Source of the DNA: Lachnospiraceae bacterium
GTDB taxonomy: Bacteria > Bacillota_A > Clostridia > Lachnospirales > Lachnospiraceae
DNA length: 14,305 nt
Reading direction: 5' to 3'
Assembly (NCBI GenBank): GCA_017958245.1
Contig: JAGDDC010000019.1
Location: forward strand, 1-14,305
Part shown: positions 1 to 7,861 of the stretch, one piece after another
Layout of the letters: every line of letters starts with the position of its first letter
Position numbering within the stretch: the first letter of the stretch is position 1
The notes under the pieces: model-generated
The model's database searches: none
What the model was told of the DNA's origin: nothing
The model's input: the letters and a program-made list of their open reading frames with translations, nothing else
Program-made: the position numbers and the translations under genes

Positions 1-57
1 AAGGAGATGCTCGAAAAAGGATCCGATACGCTTGTGATAAAACTTGAAAGTGAGTAG
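1..57 (+). CDS. C-terminal end of an upstream gene, possibly an FAD-dependent oxidoreductase (partial)
   Basis: An open frame enters from the left edge, encodes 18 residues ending in ...KLESE and stops at TAG 55-57. Only this tail is visible, so the sequence itself does not identify the product. The stop lies 5 bases before the start of the DUF1667 gene, so the two are almost certainly co-transcribed and translationally close. DUF1667 genes usually directly follow NAD(P)/FAD-dependent oxidoreductase genes of the anaerobic glycerol-3-phosphate dehydrogenase type. The identity offered here rests on that neighbourhood knowledge only. The frame is sound; the function is a guess. Confidence 0.5.
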   Translation, partial: KEMLEKGSDTLVIKLESE

Positions 58-62
58 CAGAT

Positions 63-434
63 ATGAAGACAGTCGAACTTACATGCATAAGATGTCCCAT
101 GGGGTGTCAGGTGAAGGTTGAGATGGACGGTGACAACATAGTCTCCGTCACGGGCAATACCTGCAAGCGCGGGGATGCCTACGCAAGATCCGAGGTGACG
201 GATCCGAAGAGGACAGTGACATCCACTGTGAAGGTCGAGGGAGGTGAACTTCCCGTGGTTTCCGTAAAGACTGCAACGGACGTTCCCAAGGGGAGCGTGC
301 TTGACTGCATGAAGGAGATCGACAGGGTGACGGTGAAAGCACCCGTTCACATAGGAGATGTGGTCCTTAGAGATGTTGCGGGCACGGGCGTTGACGTGAT
401 CGTGACCAAGGATATGGCTGCAAAGAAAAGTTGA
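63..434 (+). CDS. DUF1667 family protein, cysteine-motif partner of an FAD oxidoreductase
   Basis: A small 123-residue cytoplasmic protein with four N-terminal cysteines, C8-x2-C11-x3-C15-x18-C34, in the context CIRCPMGC and later NTCKRG. The spacing resembles the [4Fe-4S]-binding head of molybdopterin oxidoreductases, so a metal or iron-sulfur centre is plausible but not shown. The rest is small and beta-rich, with no membrane segment or signal peptide. The family (DUF1667) is normally the last gene of operons with FAD-dependent dehydrogenases related to GlpA, and it may act in electron transfer from them. Here it begins 5 bases after the stop of the upstream partial gene. The A-rich end of that gene supplies little Shine-Dalgarno, so translational coupling is likely. 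Family assignment is confident; biochemical role is unknown. Confidence 0.85.
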   Translation: MKTVELTCIRCPMGCQVKVEMDGDNIVSVTGNTCKRGDAYARSEVTDPKRTVTSTVKVEGGELPVVSVKTATDVPKGSVLDCMKEIDRVTVKAPVHIGDVVLRDVAGTGVDVIVTKDMAAKKS

Positions 435-495
435 CGCGACAAGTACACAAACAGTAGTGGTTTGTTCACAAAAAGTGTGGTAGACGTAAAAAATG

Positions 496-524
496 TTGAT
501 TGCAAAAATCCCTTGTGGTATAAT
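496..524 (+). promoter_or_regulatory. Sigma-A-type promoter with extended -10, for the hybrid kinase-PfkB unit
   Basis: A TTGATT -35 box at 496-501 and a perfect TATAAT -10 box at 519-524 are separated by exactly 17 bases. TG at 516-517 gives an extended -10 (TGnTATAAT). The expected transcript start is near 531, leaving about 35 bases of leader before the ATG at 566. The surrounding DNA (about 435-545) is distinctly AT-rich compared with the flanking genes. This is the best housekeeping promoter in the window. Confidence 0.8.
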
Positions 525-565
525 AAGATGATTTTATATGTAAAGTGCTTAAATGGAGAGATTTT

Positions 566-3500
566 ATGAGTTCCGAAGACACTATGACCACAAACGTGCT
601 CGATAAGATGCCGGTTGGCTTCATTATCGTAAGCATCATGAGGGACAAGTCGGGAGCACCCTACGACCTTTTTACGGAGTACCTCAACGCCGAAGCCGCA
701 AGGCTTGAAAACCTCAACTATAACGTCATGATAAACACGGAGTACTACGAGCTCTTCCCCGAGAAGCCGAGGACTCTTCTCGAACTGTGCTCTGAAGTAG
801 TCTCCACGGGCATGGTGCGCGAGTACAGCTCGTACAGGCCAAGAGTCAACAAGCACATTCATTTGCTGTGCTATTCAATAGGAGATGACCGCTGTGCCAT
901 CATCCTGTCCGACAAATCAGAAGCTTTCTCCAACAAGAAAACGATCGAGAAGCAGGCCAACACCCTGCAGAAGATATATGACACGCTTGAGACAGGCATC
1001 TTCCAGTTAAAAGACGACGACCTGCTGACCATCAAGCGCGGGAACCGCTGCGCCTATCAGATACTCGGGTACACGCGCAACGAGTTTGAGCGCGACAACG
1101 GATCGAGCTTTCTTGCGGTGTGCGTAAGAGAAGACTTTGAACAGCTCAGGGAGAAGCTGAACAACCTCTTCCTCTACGGCGATGGCCTGAGGCTCGAGCA
1201 CAGGGTCCACAACAGGAAGGGTGATGTCATCTGGATACACTCGTTCTTCAGAAGGACCAGAAACATGGACAACGAGGAGATCATCCAGCTTGAGTTCCGT
1301 AACTGTACCGTCAGGAAGAAGCTCCAGGCGGACATGGAGCAGGAGAGAGAGCGTTACCGTCTGGCAATGCTCAACTCGAGCGACATCATTTGCGAGTACG
1401 ATATAGAGAACAACATAGGCATACGCTACGGGTCGATACTCGATCCCTCCGTATCGAAGAGCAAACCGCAGTACATATACAACTACATTGAGAAGGTGAA
1501 GAGCGGACAGATAGTGTCCGAGGAGTTCGTGACCTCATTCCTCGACTACCTTCAGTCATGCTGCGGCGGCACGCTCACGACGAGGATGTACTTCGATTCA
1601 AAGAACGGCAAGAGCCTTCTGTGGGTGGTACTTGAGAGCTACGTTCTGCGCCGCGAGGGGAAGCCCGTCAGGATGATCGGAAAGATAAAGAGCATCCAGC
1701 ATGAGAAGGAAAAAGAGGAGAAGCTCGAGGACGACGCAAGGCGCGACAGGCTCACGAGGCTCTACTCCGGAAACTTTGCAGAGCAGTACGTGAGAAACTA
1801 TTTCAACCAGCACGATAACTCGCATATGAGCGCGCTCTACATGATAAAGATGGATGAGATGGAGCTCATCAACGAGAAGTACGGAAGGACCTTCGGGGAT
1901 TCCGTCATAGTTGAGTTCGCAGAGATCCTGCAGGATCTTGTGAAGGGCAACGACATAGCCTTCAGACTGAGCGGTGACAGCTTCGGACTTTTCTACAACA
2001 AGATTGAGACGGAGTATGCGAACTTCATTGCGAGGACCATCTGCGAGAGAGTGAACGACATTTACGTCGGCGAGGACAGCGAGATCAGGCCCTCGTGTAC
2101 GATAGGCATAGTCATGGAGGAGCCGGGGATGACGGCCGACGTCATGCTCGCCCACGGCAGTTCGCTGATCACGCACCTGAAGGAGAGCGGCAAGAACTAC
2201 TATTCCTTCTACTCGAACGCGGTCGAGAAGCTCGCTACGCAGCTTGAAGACCTGTTCATGAGGCCTGCGGAGACCGAGGAGCTCATCAGGGAGAGCCCGG
2301 TCTACAAGAACGACATAGTTTATTTCGCGCACACAATACTCGAGAAGACGAGGGACACGGACAGCGCGATCAACCTGTTGCTTGAGCGTATTGGCAAGCT
2401 CTTCGGGCTTGAGACCATAGCGGTCATAAACGTCGACATGAACTACCTGACGTGCACGACCGAGTACAAGTGGGATGTCATCGAGGGTATCATCAGGAAG
2501 AAGGAGATATCGCATTTTATAAAGCGCGAAGGCGAAGATGATCTGTCCATCCTAAACGACCTGAACAGAAACTCGGCCTTCGTGATCACAAGGGAGAAGT
2601 TCTTTGAAGCTTTTCCGGGCGGGGGCGAGATCATTTCGAGGACCAGAAGAAACTCGTTCGTGGTCTGCCCGAGCATGGAGAACGAGGTGCTCGACGGGAT
2701 CATTTGCTACGAGGAGGATGACCACGAGAGAGTATGGCAGCAGTCGGAGCTCAAGGCTTTCTCGGAGCTCACGAGCATCATCTTTGCCCATGTCAAGAAG
2801 GAGAAGGCTTCTATAGCGAGCCGCGCAAAGACGGAGTTCCTCTCCAAGATGTCTCATGAGATCAGAACCCCTATGAACGCGATACTTGGCATGACGGACA
2901 TCGCAAAGAAGAGCATAGGGAGCGACGACAAGGTCTTAGAGTGCCTAAAGAAGATCGATTCCGCTTCGAAGTTCCTGCTGTCGCTCATAAACGACGTGCT
3001 CGATATCTCGAAGATCGAGAGCGGCAAGCTTGAACTCGCGCAGAACGCCATGAGTCTCGACGACGTCGTGAGCCAGATAGAGGACGTTTTCTCACCTCTT
3101 GCGGAGAGCTCGGGCATAGAGTTCGAGATCGTGAGGGACTACAGGGAGAAGTTCTTCTACTCTGACAAGACGAAGCTGAACCAGATACTCGTAAACCTCG
3201 TGGGCAACGCGCTCAAGTTCACCCCGAAGGGCGGAAAGATAACCCTCAAGGTGATCCAGGTCTCGGATGTGTACGACCTGAAGGAGCACGGCGTCTTAAA
3301 GAACCGCTATGCGGACATTTATTTCAGCATCAAGGATACCGGCATAGGCATAGAAAAGGATGCCCAGGAGAGGATATTCAGGGCTTTCGAGCAGGCGAAC
3401 GCCAACGTCTCCGCAAGCTACGGCGGCACGGGACTCGGACTTCCGATCAGCTCGAACATAGTGTCAATGATGGGAGGAGCGCTCGAGGTAAACAGCGAGC

Positions 3501-3991
3501 CCGGCAAGGGGAGCGAGTTCTTCTTCACGATCCCTCTGCAGATATCAGACAGCATACTCAAGACCTACAACAGCAAAAAGTCTGTTGAGGAGTACGATTT
3601 CACCGGCAAGAGGATACTCGTGGTCGAGGACAACGAGCTCAACAGGGAGATCGCAAACACCCTGCTGCGCGAGACCGGCTTCGAGTGCGACAACGCGGAG
3701 AACGGCGAGGTCGCGGTGGAGAAGTTCACAAAGAGCAAGGAAGGGTATTACGACGCGATCCTCATGGACATCAGGATGCCTGTGCTTGACGGCATAGGGG
3801 CGACCGTTCAGATAAGGAACTTAAAGAGGAACGACGCGAGGACCATCCCCATCATAGCCATGACCGCAAACGCTTTCGACGAGGACACGAAGAGATCTTT
3901 GAGCAACGGCATGGACGGGCATCTGACCAAGCCGATAGACGTAAAGACGCTGTATGAGACACTGTATGACATAATCTATGAAAGGAATTAA
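566..3991 (+). CDS. Large cytoplasmic hybrid histidine kinase: PAS repeats, degenerate GGDEF, GAF-like, HisKA, HATPase, receiver
   Basis: A 1141-residue sensor kinase, numbered here from ATG 566. That start is preferred to the in-frame GTG at 545 because GGAGAG (555-560) sits 5 bases before it. No transmembrane segment or signal peptide is visible, so the protein should sense intracellular signals. Approximate order: PAS-like regions at 15-110, 130-255 and 262-385; a GGDEF-type domain at 390-555 whose signature is SGDSF (469-473), so cyclase activity is unlikely; a GAF-like region at 575-745; HisKA with the H-box MSHEIRTPMN and phospho-acceptor H764; HATPase with N-box near 872-882, DTGIGI at 924 and GGTGLGL at 953; and a receiver at 1015-1135 with acidic VVEDN and phospho-acceptor D1068 in MDIRMPV. 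No Hpt or DNA-binding output domain is present, so phosphate presumably passes to a partner encoded elsewhere or the receiver is autoregulatory. The PfkB gene begins 4 bases after its stop, implying co-transcription. Confidence 0.9.
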   Translation: MSSEDTMTTNVLDKMPVGFIIVSIMRDKSGAPYDLFTEYLNAEAARLENLNYNVMINTEYYELFPEKPRTLLELCSEVVSTGMVREYSSYRPRVNKHIHLLCYSIGDDRCAIILSDKSEAFSNKKTIEKQANTLQKIYDTLETGIFQLKDDDLLTIKRGNRCAYQILGYTRNEFERDNGSSFLAVCVREDFEQLREKLNNLFLYGDGLRLEHRVHNRKGDVIWIHSFFRRTRNMDNEEIIQLEFRNCTVRKKLQADMEQERERYRLAMLNSSDIICEYDIENNIGIRYGSILDPSVSKSKPQYIYNYIEKVKSGQIVSEEFVTSFLDYLQSCCGGTLTTRMYFDSKNGKSLLWVVLESYVLRREGKPVRMIGKIKSIQHEKEKEEKLEDDARRDRLTRLYSGNFAEQYVRNYFNQHDNSHMSALYMIKMDEMELINEKYGRTFGDSVIVEFAEILQDLVKGNDIAFRLSGDSFGLFYNKIETEYANFIARTICERVNDIYVGEDSEIRPSCTIGIVMEEPGMTADVMLAHGSSLITHLKESGKNYYSFYSNAVEKLATQLEDLFMRPAETEELIRESPVYKNDIVYFAHTILEKTRDTDSAINLLLERIGKLFGLETIAVINVDMNYLTCTTEYKWDVIEGIIRKKEISHFIKREGEDDLSILNDLNRNSAFVITREKFFEAFPGGGEIISRTRRNSFVVCPSMENEVLDGIICYEEDDHERVWQQSELKAFSELTSIIFAHVKKEKASIASRAKTEFLSKMSHEIRTPMNAILGMTDIAKKSIGSDDKVLECLKKIDSASKFLLSLINDVLDISKIESGKLELAQNAMSLDDVVSQIEDVFSPLAESSGIEFEIVRDYREKFFYSDKTKLNQILVNLVGNALKFTPKGGKITLKVIQVSDVYDLKEHGVLKNRYADIYFSIKDTGIGIEKDAQERIFRAFEQANANVSASYGGTGLGLPISSNIVSMMGGALEVNSEPGKGSEFFFTIPLQISDSILKTYNSKKSVEEYDFTGKRILVVEDNELNREIANTLLRETGFECDNAENGEVAVEKFTKSKEGYYDAILMDIRMPVLDGIGATVQIRNLKRNDARTIPIIAMTANAFDEDTKRSLSNGMDGHLTKPIDVKTLYETLYDIIYERN

Positions 3992-3995
3992 GGCT

Positions 3996-4931
3996 ATGGG
4001 TATCTTGGTTATAGGCGCGACTTTCCTCGACATAAAGGGCTTTCCCGAGGACACCTACATACCGGACGGAAGGAACGTCGGGAGGATAGAGTACGTTCAC
4101 GGCGGCGTGAGCCGAAATGTGGTCGAGGACATCGCGAACATGGAGCTGAGACCTACTTATCTCAGCATCGTGGACGATTCGCCTTTAGGCGAGGACGTCA
4201 TAAACAAACTCAAAAACCACAAGGTCAACACAGACTACATAATCAGGATGCCCGGAGGCATGGGCACCTTCCTCGCGATCTTTGACAACTCGGGGAATCT
4301 CGCTGGCTCTATCTCGCAGAGGCCGAATCTTGACAAGATCATGGATGTGCTTGAGGAGAAGGGCGACGAGATAGTCGGGGCATGCGACTCGATCGTGATC
4401 GAGGTCGATATGGACAAGGACATAGTAAAGAAGATCTTAAACCTCGCGGAAGCGCACGGCAAACAGGTCTTCGGCGTGGTCGCGAACATGTCGCTCGCGG
4501 CACACCGCAGGGATCTGATCTCGAGGTTCTCCTGCTTCATATGCAACGAGCTCGAGGCCGGCATACTCTTTGCCGACGATTACACGGACAAGGATCCGGA
4601 GCAAATGAGCGAGATCCTCTCGGAGAAGGTCACGAGGGCTATGATCCCCTCCATGATAGTGACTCTCGGGGACAAGGGCGCCGTGTATGCCGACAAGGAC
4701 GGCAACAGGGGCACGAGCCCCGCAAGAAACGTTCAGGTCAGGGACACGACGGGAGCGGGAGACGCTTTCTGCTCGGGCGTTGCCATAGGGCTGACCTACG
4801 GCAAGAGCCTTGCGGATTCCTGCGAACTGGGCTCCTTCCTCGCAGGCTCCGTGATCACTTCCACGGAGAACGTCTGCCCGAGGTTTTTGCCCGGAGAGCT
4901 GGGACTCGACATAGAAGTTGAAGAAGACTGA
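3996..4931 (+). CDS. PfkB/ribokinase-family carbohydrate or nucleoside kinase
   Basis: A 311-residue cytoplasmic kinase that should transfer phosphate from ATP to a sugar, sugar phosphate or nucleoside hydroxyl. Visible family marks are the N-terminal strand GILVIGATFLDIKG, the substrate-side GGVSRNVVED glycine motif near residues 32-42, and the C-terminal PfkB signature DTTGAGDAFCSG (250-261) with catalytic Asp at about 256. Length is normal for the family. ATG 3996 is chosen because AAAGGA (3981-3986) lies 9 bases upstream. An in-frame ATG at 3978 would overlap the kinase gene by 14 bases and add six residues before the conserved strand. It follows the hybrid kinase by 4 bases and is followed by a terminator, so the two form a unit. 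The substrate cannot be read from the motifs. Pseudouridine kinase-like, ribokinase-like and fructokinase-like roles all remain possible. Confidence 0.88.
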   Translation: MGILVIGATFLDIKGFPEDTYIPDGRNVGRIEYVHGGVSRNVVEDIANMELRPTYLSIVDDSPLGEDVINKLKNHKVNTDYIIRMPGGMGTFLAIFDNSGNLAGSISQRPNLDKIMDVLEEKGDEIVGACDSIVIEVDMDKDIVKKILNLAEAHGKQVFGVVANMSLAAHRRDLISRFSCFICNELEAGILFADDYTDKDPEQMSEILSEKVTRAMIPSMIVTLGDKGAVYADKDGNRGTSPARNVQVRDTTGAGDAFCSGVAIGLTYGKSLADSCELGSFLAGSVITSTENVCPRFLPGELGLDIEVEED

Positions 4932-4968
4932 ACGTGAAACATGAAAGATCGCACAGACGATCGGGTCT

Positions 4969-4997
4969 AACCGGACAGGCCGAGCCTGCCCGGTTTT
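4969..4997 (+). terminator. Probable intrinsic terminator after the PfkB gene
   Basis: A GC-rich hairpin with arms 4969-4980 and 4984-4995, a single A/C mismatch and a three-base CGA loop. It is followed by a short TTTT (4994-4997) and then GTGTG. The stem is strong but the T-run is short, so termination may be partial. It separates the hybrid kinase-PfkB unit from the sensing trio. Confidence 0.65.
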
Positions 4998-5064
4998 GTG
5001 TGATAAGCGATAGCTCTGAGTACAGGCATGCCGGCACCCGGAGCTTTGCAAGCGGACTGGGAAG

Positions 5065-6093
5065 ATGAAAAAGAATTTATCACTTTTTATCATCATAGCG
5101 ACACTCATGGCGATGCTTTCGGGCTGCGTGAGAGAGACAGCGGATGAGAACATACCAAAGATCGGCGAGGCTGACCGTCTCGTCGTCTTTACCTCTCACA
5201 AACCCGAGGTGTACGAGCCCATCATAAGGGAGTTTGAGAAGACTACATCCATCTGGGTCGAGGTCGTGAGCGGAGGCACGAACGAGCTTCTTGAAAGGCT
5301 CAGGGAGTCGGGAAGTTACGAGGCGGACGTGATGTTTGGAGGCGGAGTAGAGAGCCTCGGAGCATTTGCGGACTGCTTCGAGAGCTACGAGAGCAGCGAG
5401 GCAGGCGCCCTGGAGAGCGAGTACGCCTCGAAGGAGGGCATGTACACCGTCTTCTCCTCGCTCCCCATAGTCATTGTCTACAACGACAAGCTCGTATACA
5501 GGCCTTCGGCACCCGCGGGTTTCGCAGACCTTCTTGACGAGAGATGGAAGGGGAAGATCGCCTTCGCGGACCCCGGAAACTCGGGCACGAGCTACACCGC
5601 GCTCGCGAGCATCATGCAGGTGCTGGAAGGAGACAGGTACGAGAATTTGAGACTCTTTTCGGAGGCAGTGCAGACCACGGTCGGAGGATCGGGGGACGTC
5701 ATAAGTGCTGTGAATTCGGGCACAAAGCTCGTAGGGATCACACTCGAAGAATATGCCTTGAAAAACAAGGCTTCGGGGCTCGACATAGGGATAGTGTACC
5801 CCGAGGAGGGGACGAGCGCCATACCGGACGGAGTCGCGCTGATAAAGGGCGCGAGGAACCCGGGAAACGCAAAGAAGTTCATAGACTACGTCGTGAGCCG
5901 CAACGTCCAGCAGTACATCGCGGACAACTTCTACAGGAGGTCCGTGAGGAGCGACGTGAAGTCAGCTACGGGACAGGGACTTGTGGCAGTGGGAGAGCTG
6001 CCTGAGACGATAGATGTGATGAACTATGACCTTGGTTGGGCGAGCGCCCATCAGGGAGAGATCCTGAAGAAATGGAAGGATCTGATGGACTAG
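5065..6093 (+). CDS. FbpA-fold solute-binding lipoprotein of an HptA/PgtC-like sensing trio
   Basis: A 342-residue exported lipoprotein with start MKKN, a hydrophobic stretch at 5-18 and lipobox LSGC with the lipidated cysteine at 21. The mature part is a type II periplasmic binding protein of the iron/sugar-phosphate group. It opens with LVVFTSHKPEVYEPII and has the ligand-side motifs SGGTNELLERL and MFGGGVESL. The tyrosine pairs used by true ferric-iron binders near the C-terminus are not obvious (the region reads NFYRRS). It is followed 49 bases later by a membrane histidine kinase and then an AraC-type regulator, and has no permease of its own. The same composition occurs in HptASR and resembles PgtC of the phosphoglycerate system, where the binding protein presents ligand to the kinase rather than to a transporter. 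A sensory role is therefore favoured over uptake. The ligand is inferred to be anionic, perhaps a sugar phosphate. Confidence 0.82.
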   Translation: MKKNLSLFIIIATLMAMLSGCVRETADENIPKIGEADRLVVFTSHKPEVYEPIIREFEKTTSIWVEVVSGGTNELLERLRESGSYEADVMFGGGVESLGAFADCFESYESSEAGALESEYASKEGMYTVFSSLPIVIVYNDKLVYRPSAPAGFADLLDERWKGKIAFADPGNSGTSYTALASIMQVLEGDRYENLRLFSEAVQTTVGGSGDVISAVNSGTKLVGITLEEYALKNKASGLDIGIVYPEEGTSAIPDGVALIKGARNPGNAKKFIDYVVSRNVQQYIADNFYRRSVRSDVKSATGQGLVAVGELPETIDVMNYDLGWASAHQGEILKKWKDLMD

Positions 6094-6142
6094 CAAGGAA
6101 CGCGGCGACACATAGAAAACACAAGGAACAGGGGATAAGCGG

Positions 6143-7846
6143 ATGAAGAGAGTGATCACATCTTCTTTTAAAAGAGAAATGCTCATAAGCCTGCTGGTAG
6201 TGTCTCTGCTGCCGCTCGTCGTGAGCAGCCTGTTCCTGATAGGCTCGATCAAGGCAAAGATCTCGGGAGACTACGAAAAAGAAGCCCGCGCCCAGCTGCT
6301 CGAGCTTGCAGACGGCTTTTCGGAGCTCATCCGCTCGCTTGAGGAAGCCGACGCGAAGATATGCGAGAACTCAGAACTCTCACTGCTGCTTGAGAGCAGT
6401 GACTTAGACGATCAGAGAGAGGTCTATCAGACTCTGTACGCTGAGACCTCGCAGCTTCGGAGCCGCGCAGGCTTTTCCATATACTCGACCGAGGGAAAGA
6501 GACTTTTTTCGACAAACGGATCATCTTCGGCACAGGCGCTGCCCGTATACTTCGGGATACTGAAACGGTCGCTTGAAAACCCGGATTCGACCATATACGA
6601 CGGAAGTGATTACTCGGAGACGGGGTCATGCGCTGTAAGGTCGTGTCGCGTCATAAAGGAGAGCGGAAAGGTTCGCGGGTTTTTCGTCACGGAGATCTCG
6701 GAGAACGAGATGAAGAAGCTTGTGGAAGGCAAGCTGCAGAACCGCTCCGTGTGCATGATCCTCGACGAGTTCTGGCACGAGATATATTCAAACGAGGAGA
6801 CTGCAGGCTTAAGATCGAGTGAGATACTCAGGTCCGCCATGCTTGAGGGCTTGCAGCCTTCACAGGTAGAAAAGGACAGCAACTTCTATGCCACAGCTGT
6901 AGAAGGGACCGGGTTCAGTATAGTTATCAAGCAGCATGAGATCTTTTCGGAGAGCATCACCGAGAGCATGAACGTGGTCATGCTGACGGTTGCGGGCATC
7001 AGCCTCGTGCTCTGCATCATAGTCGCCGTCGTGCTGAGCAGGCAGCTCACAAAGCCCCTCGACAGCTTCAAGAAGGCTATAGGGCAGCTTGAGAAGGGAA
7101 ACTTAGACGTCTCCGTTGAGGTGAGCAGACATGATGAGTTTCAGGCTCTCTCAGACAGCTTCAACAGCATGACGGGGAAGCTTAAAGGTTATATGGATTA
7201 CGAGGTGAGGAAACAGCACGAGCTTGACGAGGCAAACATCGCCATGCTCCAGGCACAGTTAAACCCCCACTTCCTGTACAACACGCTCGATACCATGAAG
7301 TGGGTCGCAAAGGCAAACGGCCTTACCCAGATCGCAACGATGTCGCAGAACCTCGCAAAGATCCTGCGCTCGAGCATCTCACCGGAGAAGTTTGTGACGC
7401 TTGAAGACGAGTTAAAGCTGTGCAGATCCTACATAGACATACAGACTGTCAGGTTTGAGGGGAAGTTCTCCTTCGAGACCGACGTTCCGGACGACCTTTT
7501 GGATCTCATGGTCCCCAAGCTCATACTTCAGCCTATAGTTGAGAACTCGATCATTCACGGGCTTGAGGACGCGGAAACCGGACACATAAAGATAACCGCG
7601 AGAAAAGAGGGAGAGGATCTCCTAAAGGTCATGGTGACGGACGACGGCTGCGGGATCAGCGGGGAAGTGCTGGATCATTTGAACAGCCATGACAGAAGAC
7701 AGCTCGTGGGCCACATAGGGTTCTTCAACGTCGACACGATCATCAGGATGCACTACGGCGAGCCCTACGGCATGAAGGCCGAGAACATAGAGGGCGGCGG
7801 AGCCTGCGTCACGATAGAGCTGCCGGTCGTAAAGAGCGACCGGTGA
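6143..7846 (+). CDS. YesM/LytS-type membrane sensor histidine kinase (HptS-like)
   Basis: A 567-residue kinase. Transmembrane segments are seen at about 12-35 and 275-298. The roughly 240 residues between them form an extracellular sensor domain, where the lipoprotein encoded just upstream could dock. A HAMP linker follows at about 300-350. The His_kinase (PF06580) block is QLNPHFLYNTLD with phospho-acceptor H376. The ATPase part has an N-box PIVENSIIHGLE (N468) and VTDDGCGI (499-505). The usual G-x-G-L-x-N lid motif reads GHIGFFNV (523-530), an unusual version. AGGGG at about 6130-6134 lies 8 bases before the ATG. The response regulator starts 15 bases after the stop, so they are an operon pair. 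In the related Hpt system the kinase activates its regulator when the binding protein signals ligand. Confidence 0.9.
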   Translation: MKRVITSSFKREMLISLLVVSLLPLVVSSLFLIGSIKAKISGDYEKEARAQLLELADGFSELIRSLEEADAKICENSELSLLLESSDLDDQREVYQTLYAETSQLRSRAGFSIYSTEGKRLFSTNGSSSAQALPVYFGILKRSLENPDSTIYDGSDYSETGSCAVRSCRVIKESGKVRGFFVTEISENEMKKLVEGKLQNRSVCMILDEFWHEIYSNEETAGLRSSEILRSAMLEGLQPSQVEKDSNFYATAVEGTGFSIVIKQHEIFSESITESMNVVMLTVAGISLVLCIIVAVVLSRQLTKPLDSFKKAIGQLEKGNLDVSVEVSRHDEFQALSDSFNSMTGKLKGYMDYEVRKQHELDEANIAMLQAQLNPHFLYNTLDTMKWVAKANGLTQIATMSQNLAKILRSSISPEKFVTLEDELKLCRSYIDIQTVRFEGKFSFETDVPDDLLDLMVPKLILQPIVENSIIHGLEDAETGHIKITARKEGEDLLKVMVTDDGCGISGEVLDHLNSHDRRQLVGHIGFFNVDTIIRMHYGEPYGMKAENIEGGGACVTIELPVVKSDR

Positions 7847-7861
7847 TCACAGGGGGAGACC

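Noticed and set aside
446..466. ACAAAC/GTTTGT hairpin after the DUF1667 gene as a terminator
   Set aside because: The stem has only six mostly A/T pairs, a seven-base loop and no T-run. Where the first operon ends is not clear from the sequence.
545..565. GTG at 545 as the hybrid kinase start
   Set aside because: No ribosome binding site precedes it and it lies very close to the expected transcript start; GGAGAG is correctly placed for ATG 566.
1598..2515. A 305-codon open frame on the minus strand inside the hybrid kinase gene
   Set aside because: It is an antisense shadow of a strongly conserved kinase gene, has no recognisable domain and no ribosome binding site, and arises from the codon bias of the + strand.
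3978..3995. Upstream ATG as the PfkB start
   Set aside because: It would overlap the kinase gene and add six residues before the conserved first strand; the ATG at 3996 has a better-placed AAAGGA.
4437..5153. A 238-codon minus-strand frame across the PfkB gene end and its terminator
   Set aside because: It overlaps well-supported coding sequence and runs through the terminator hairpin; its translation shows no family features.
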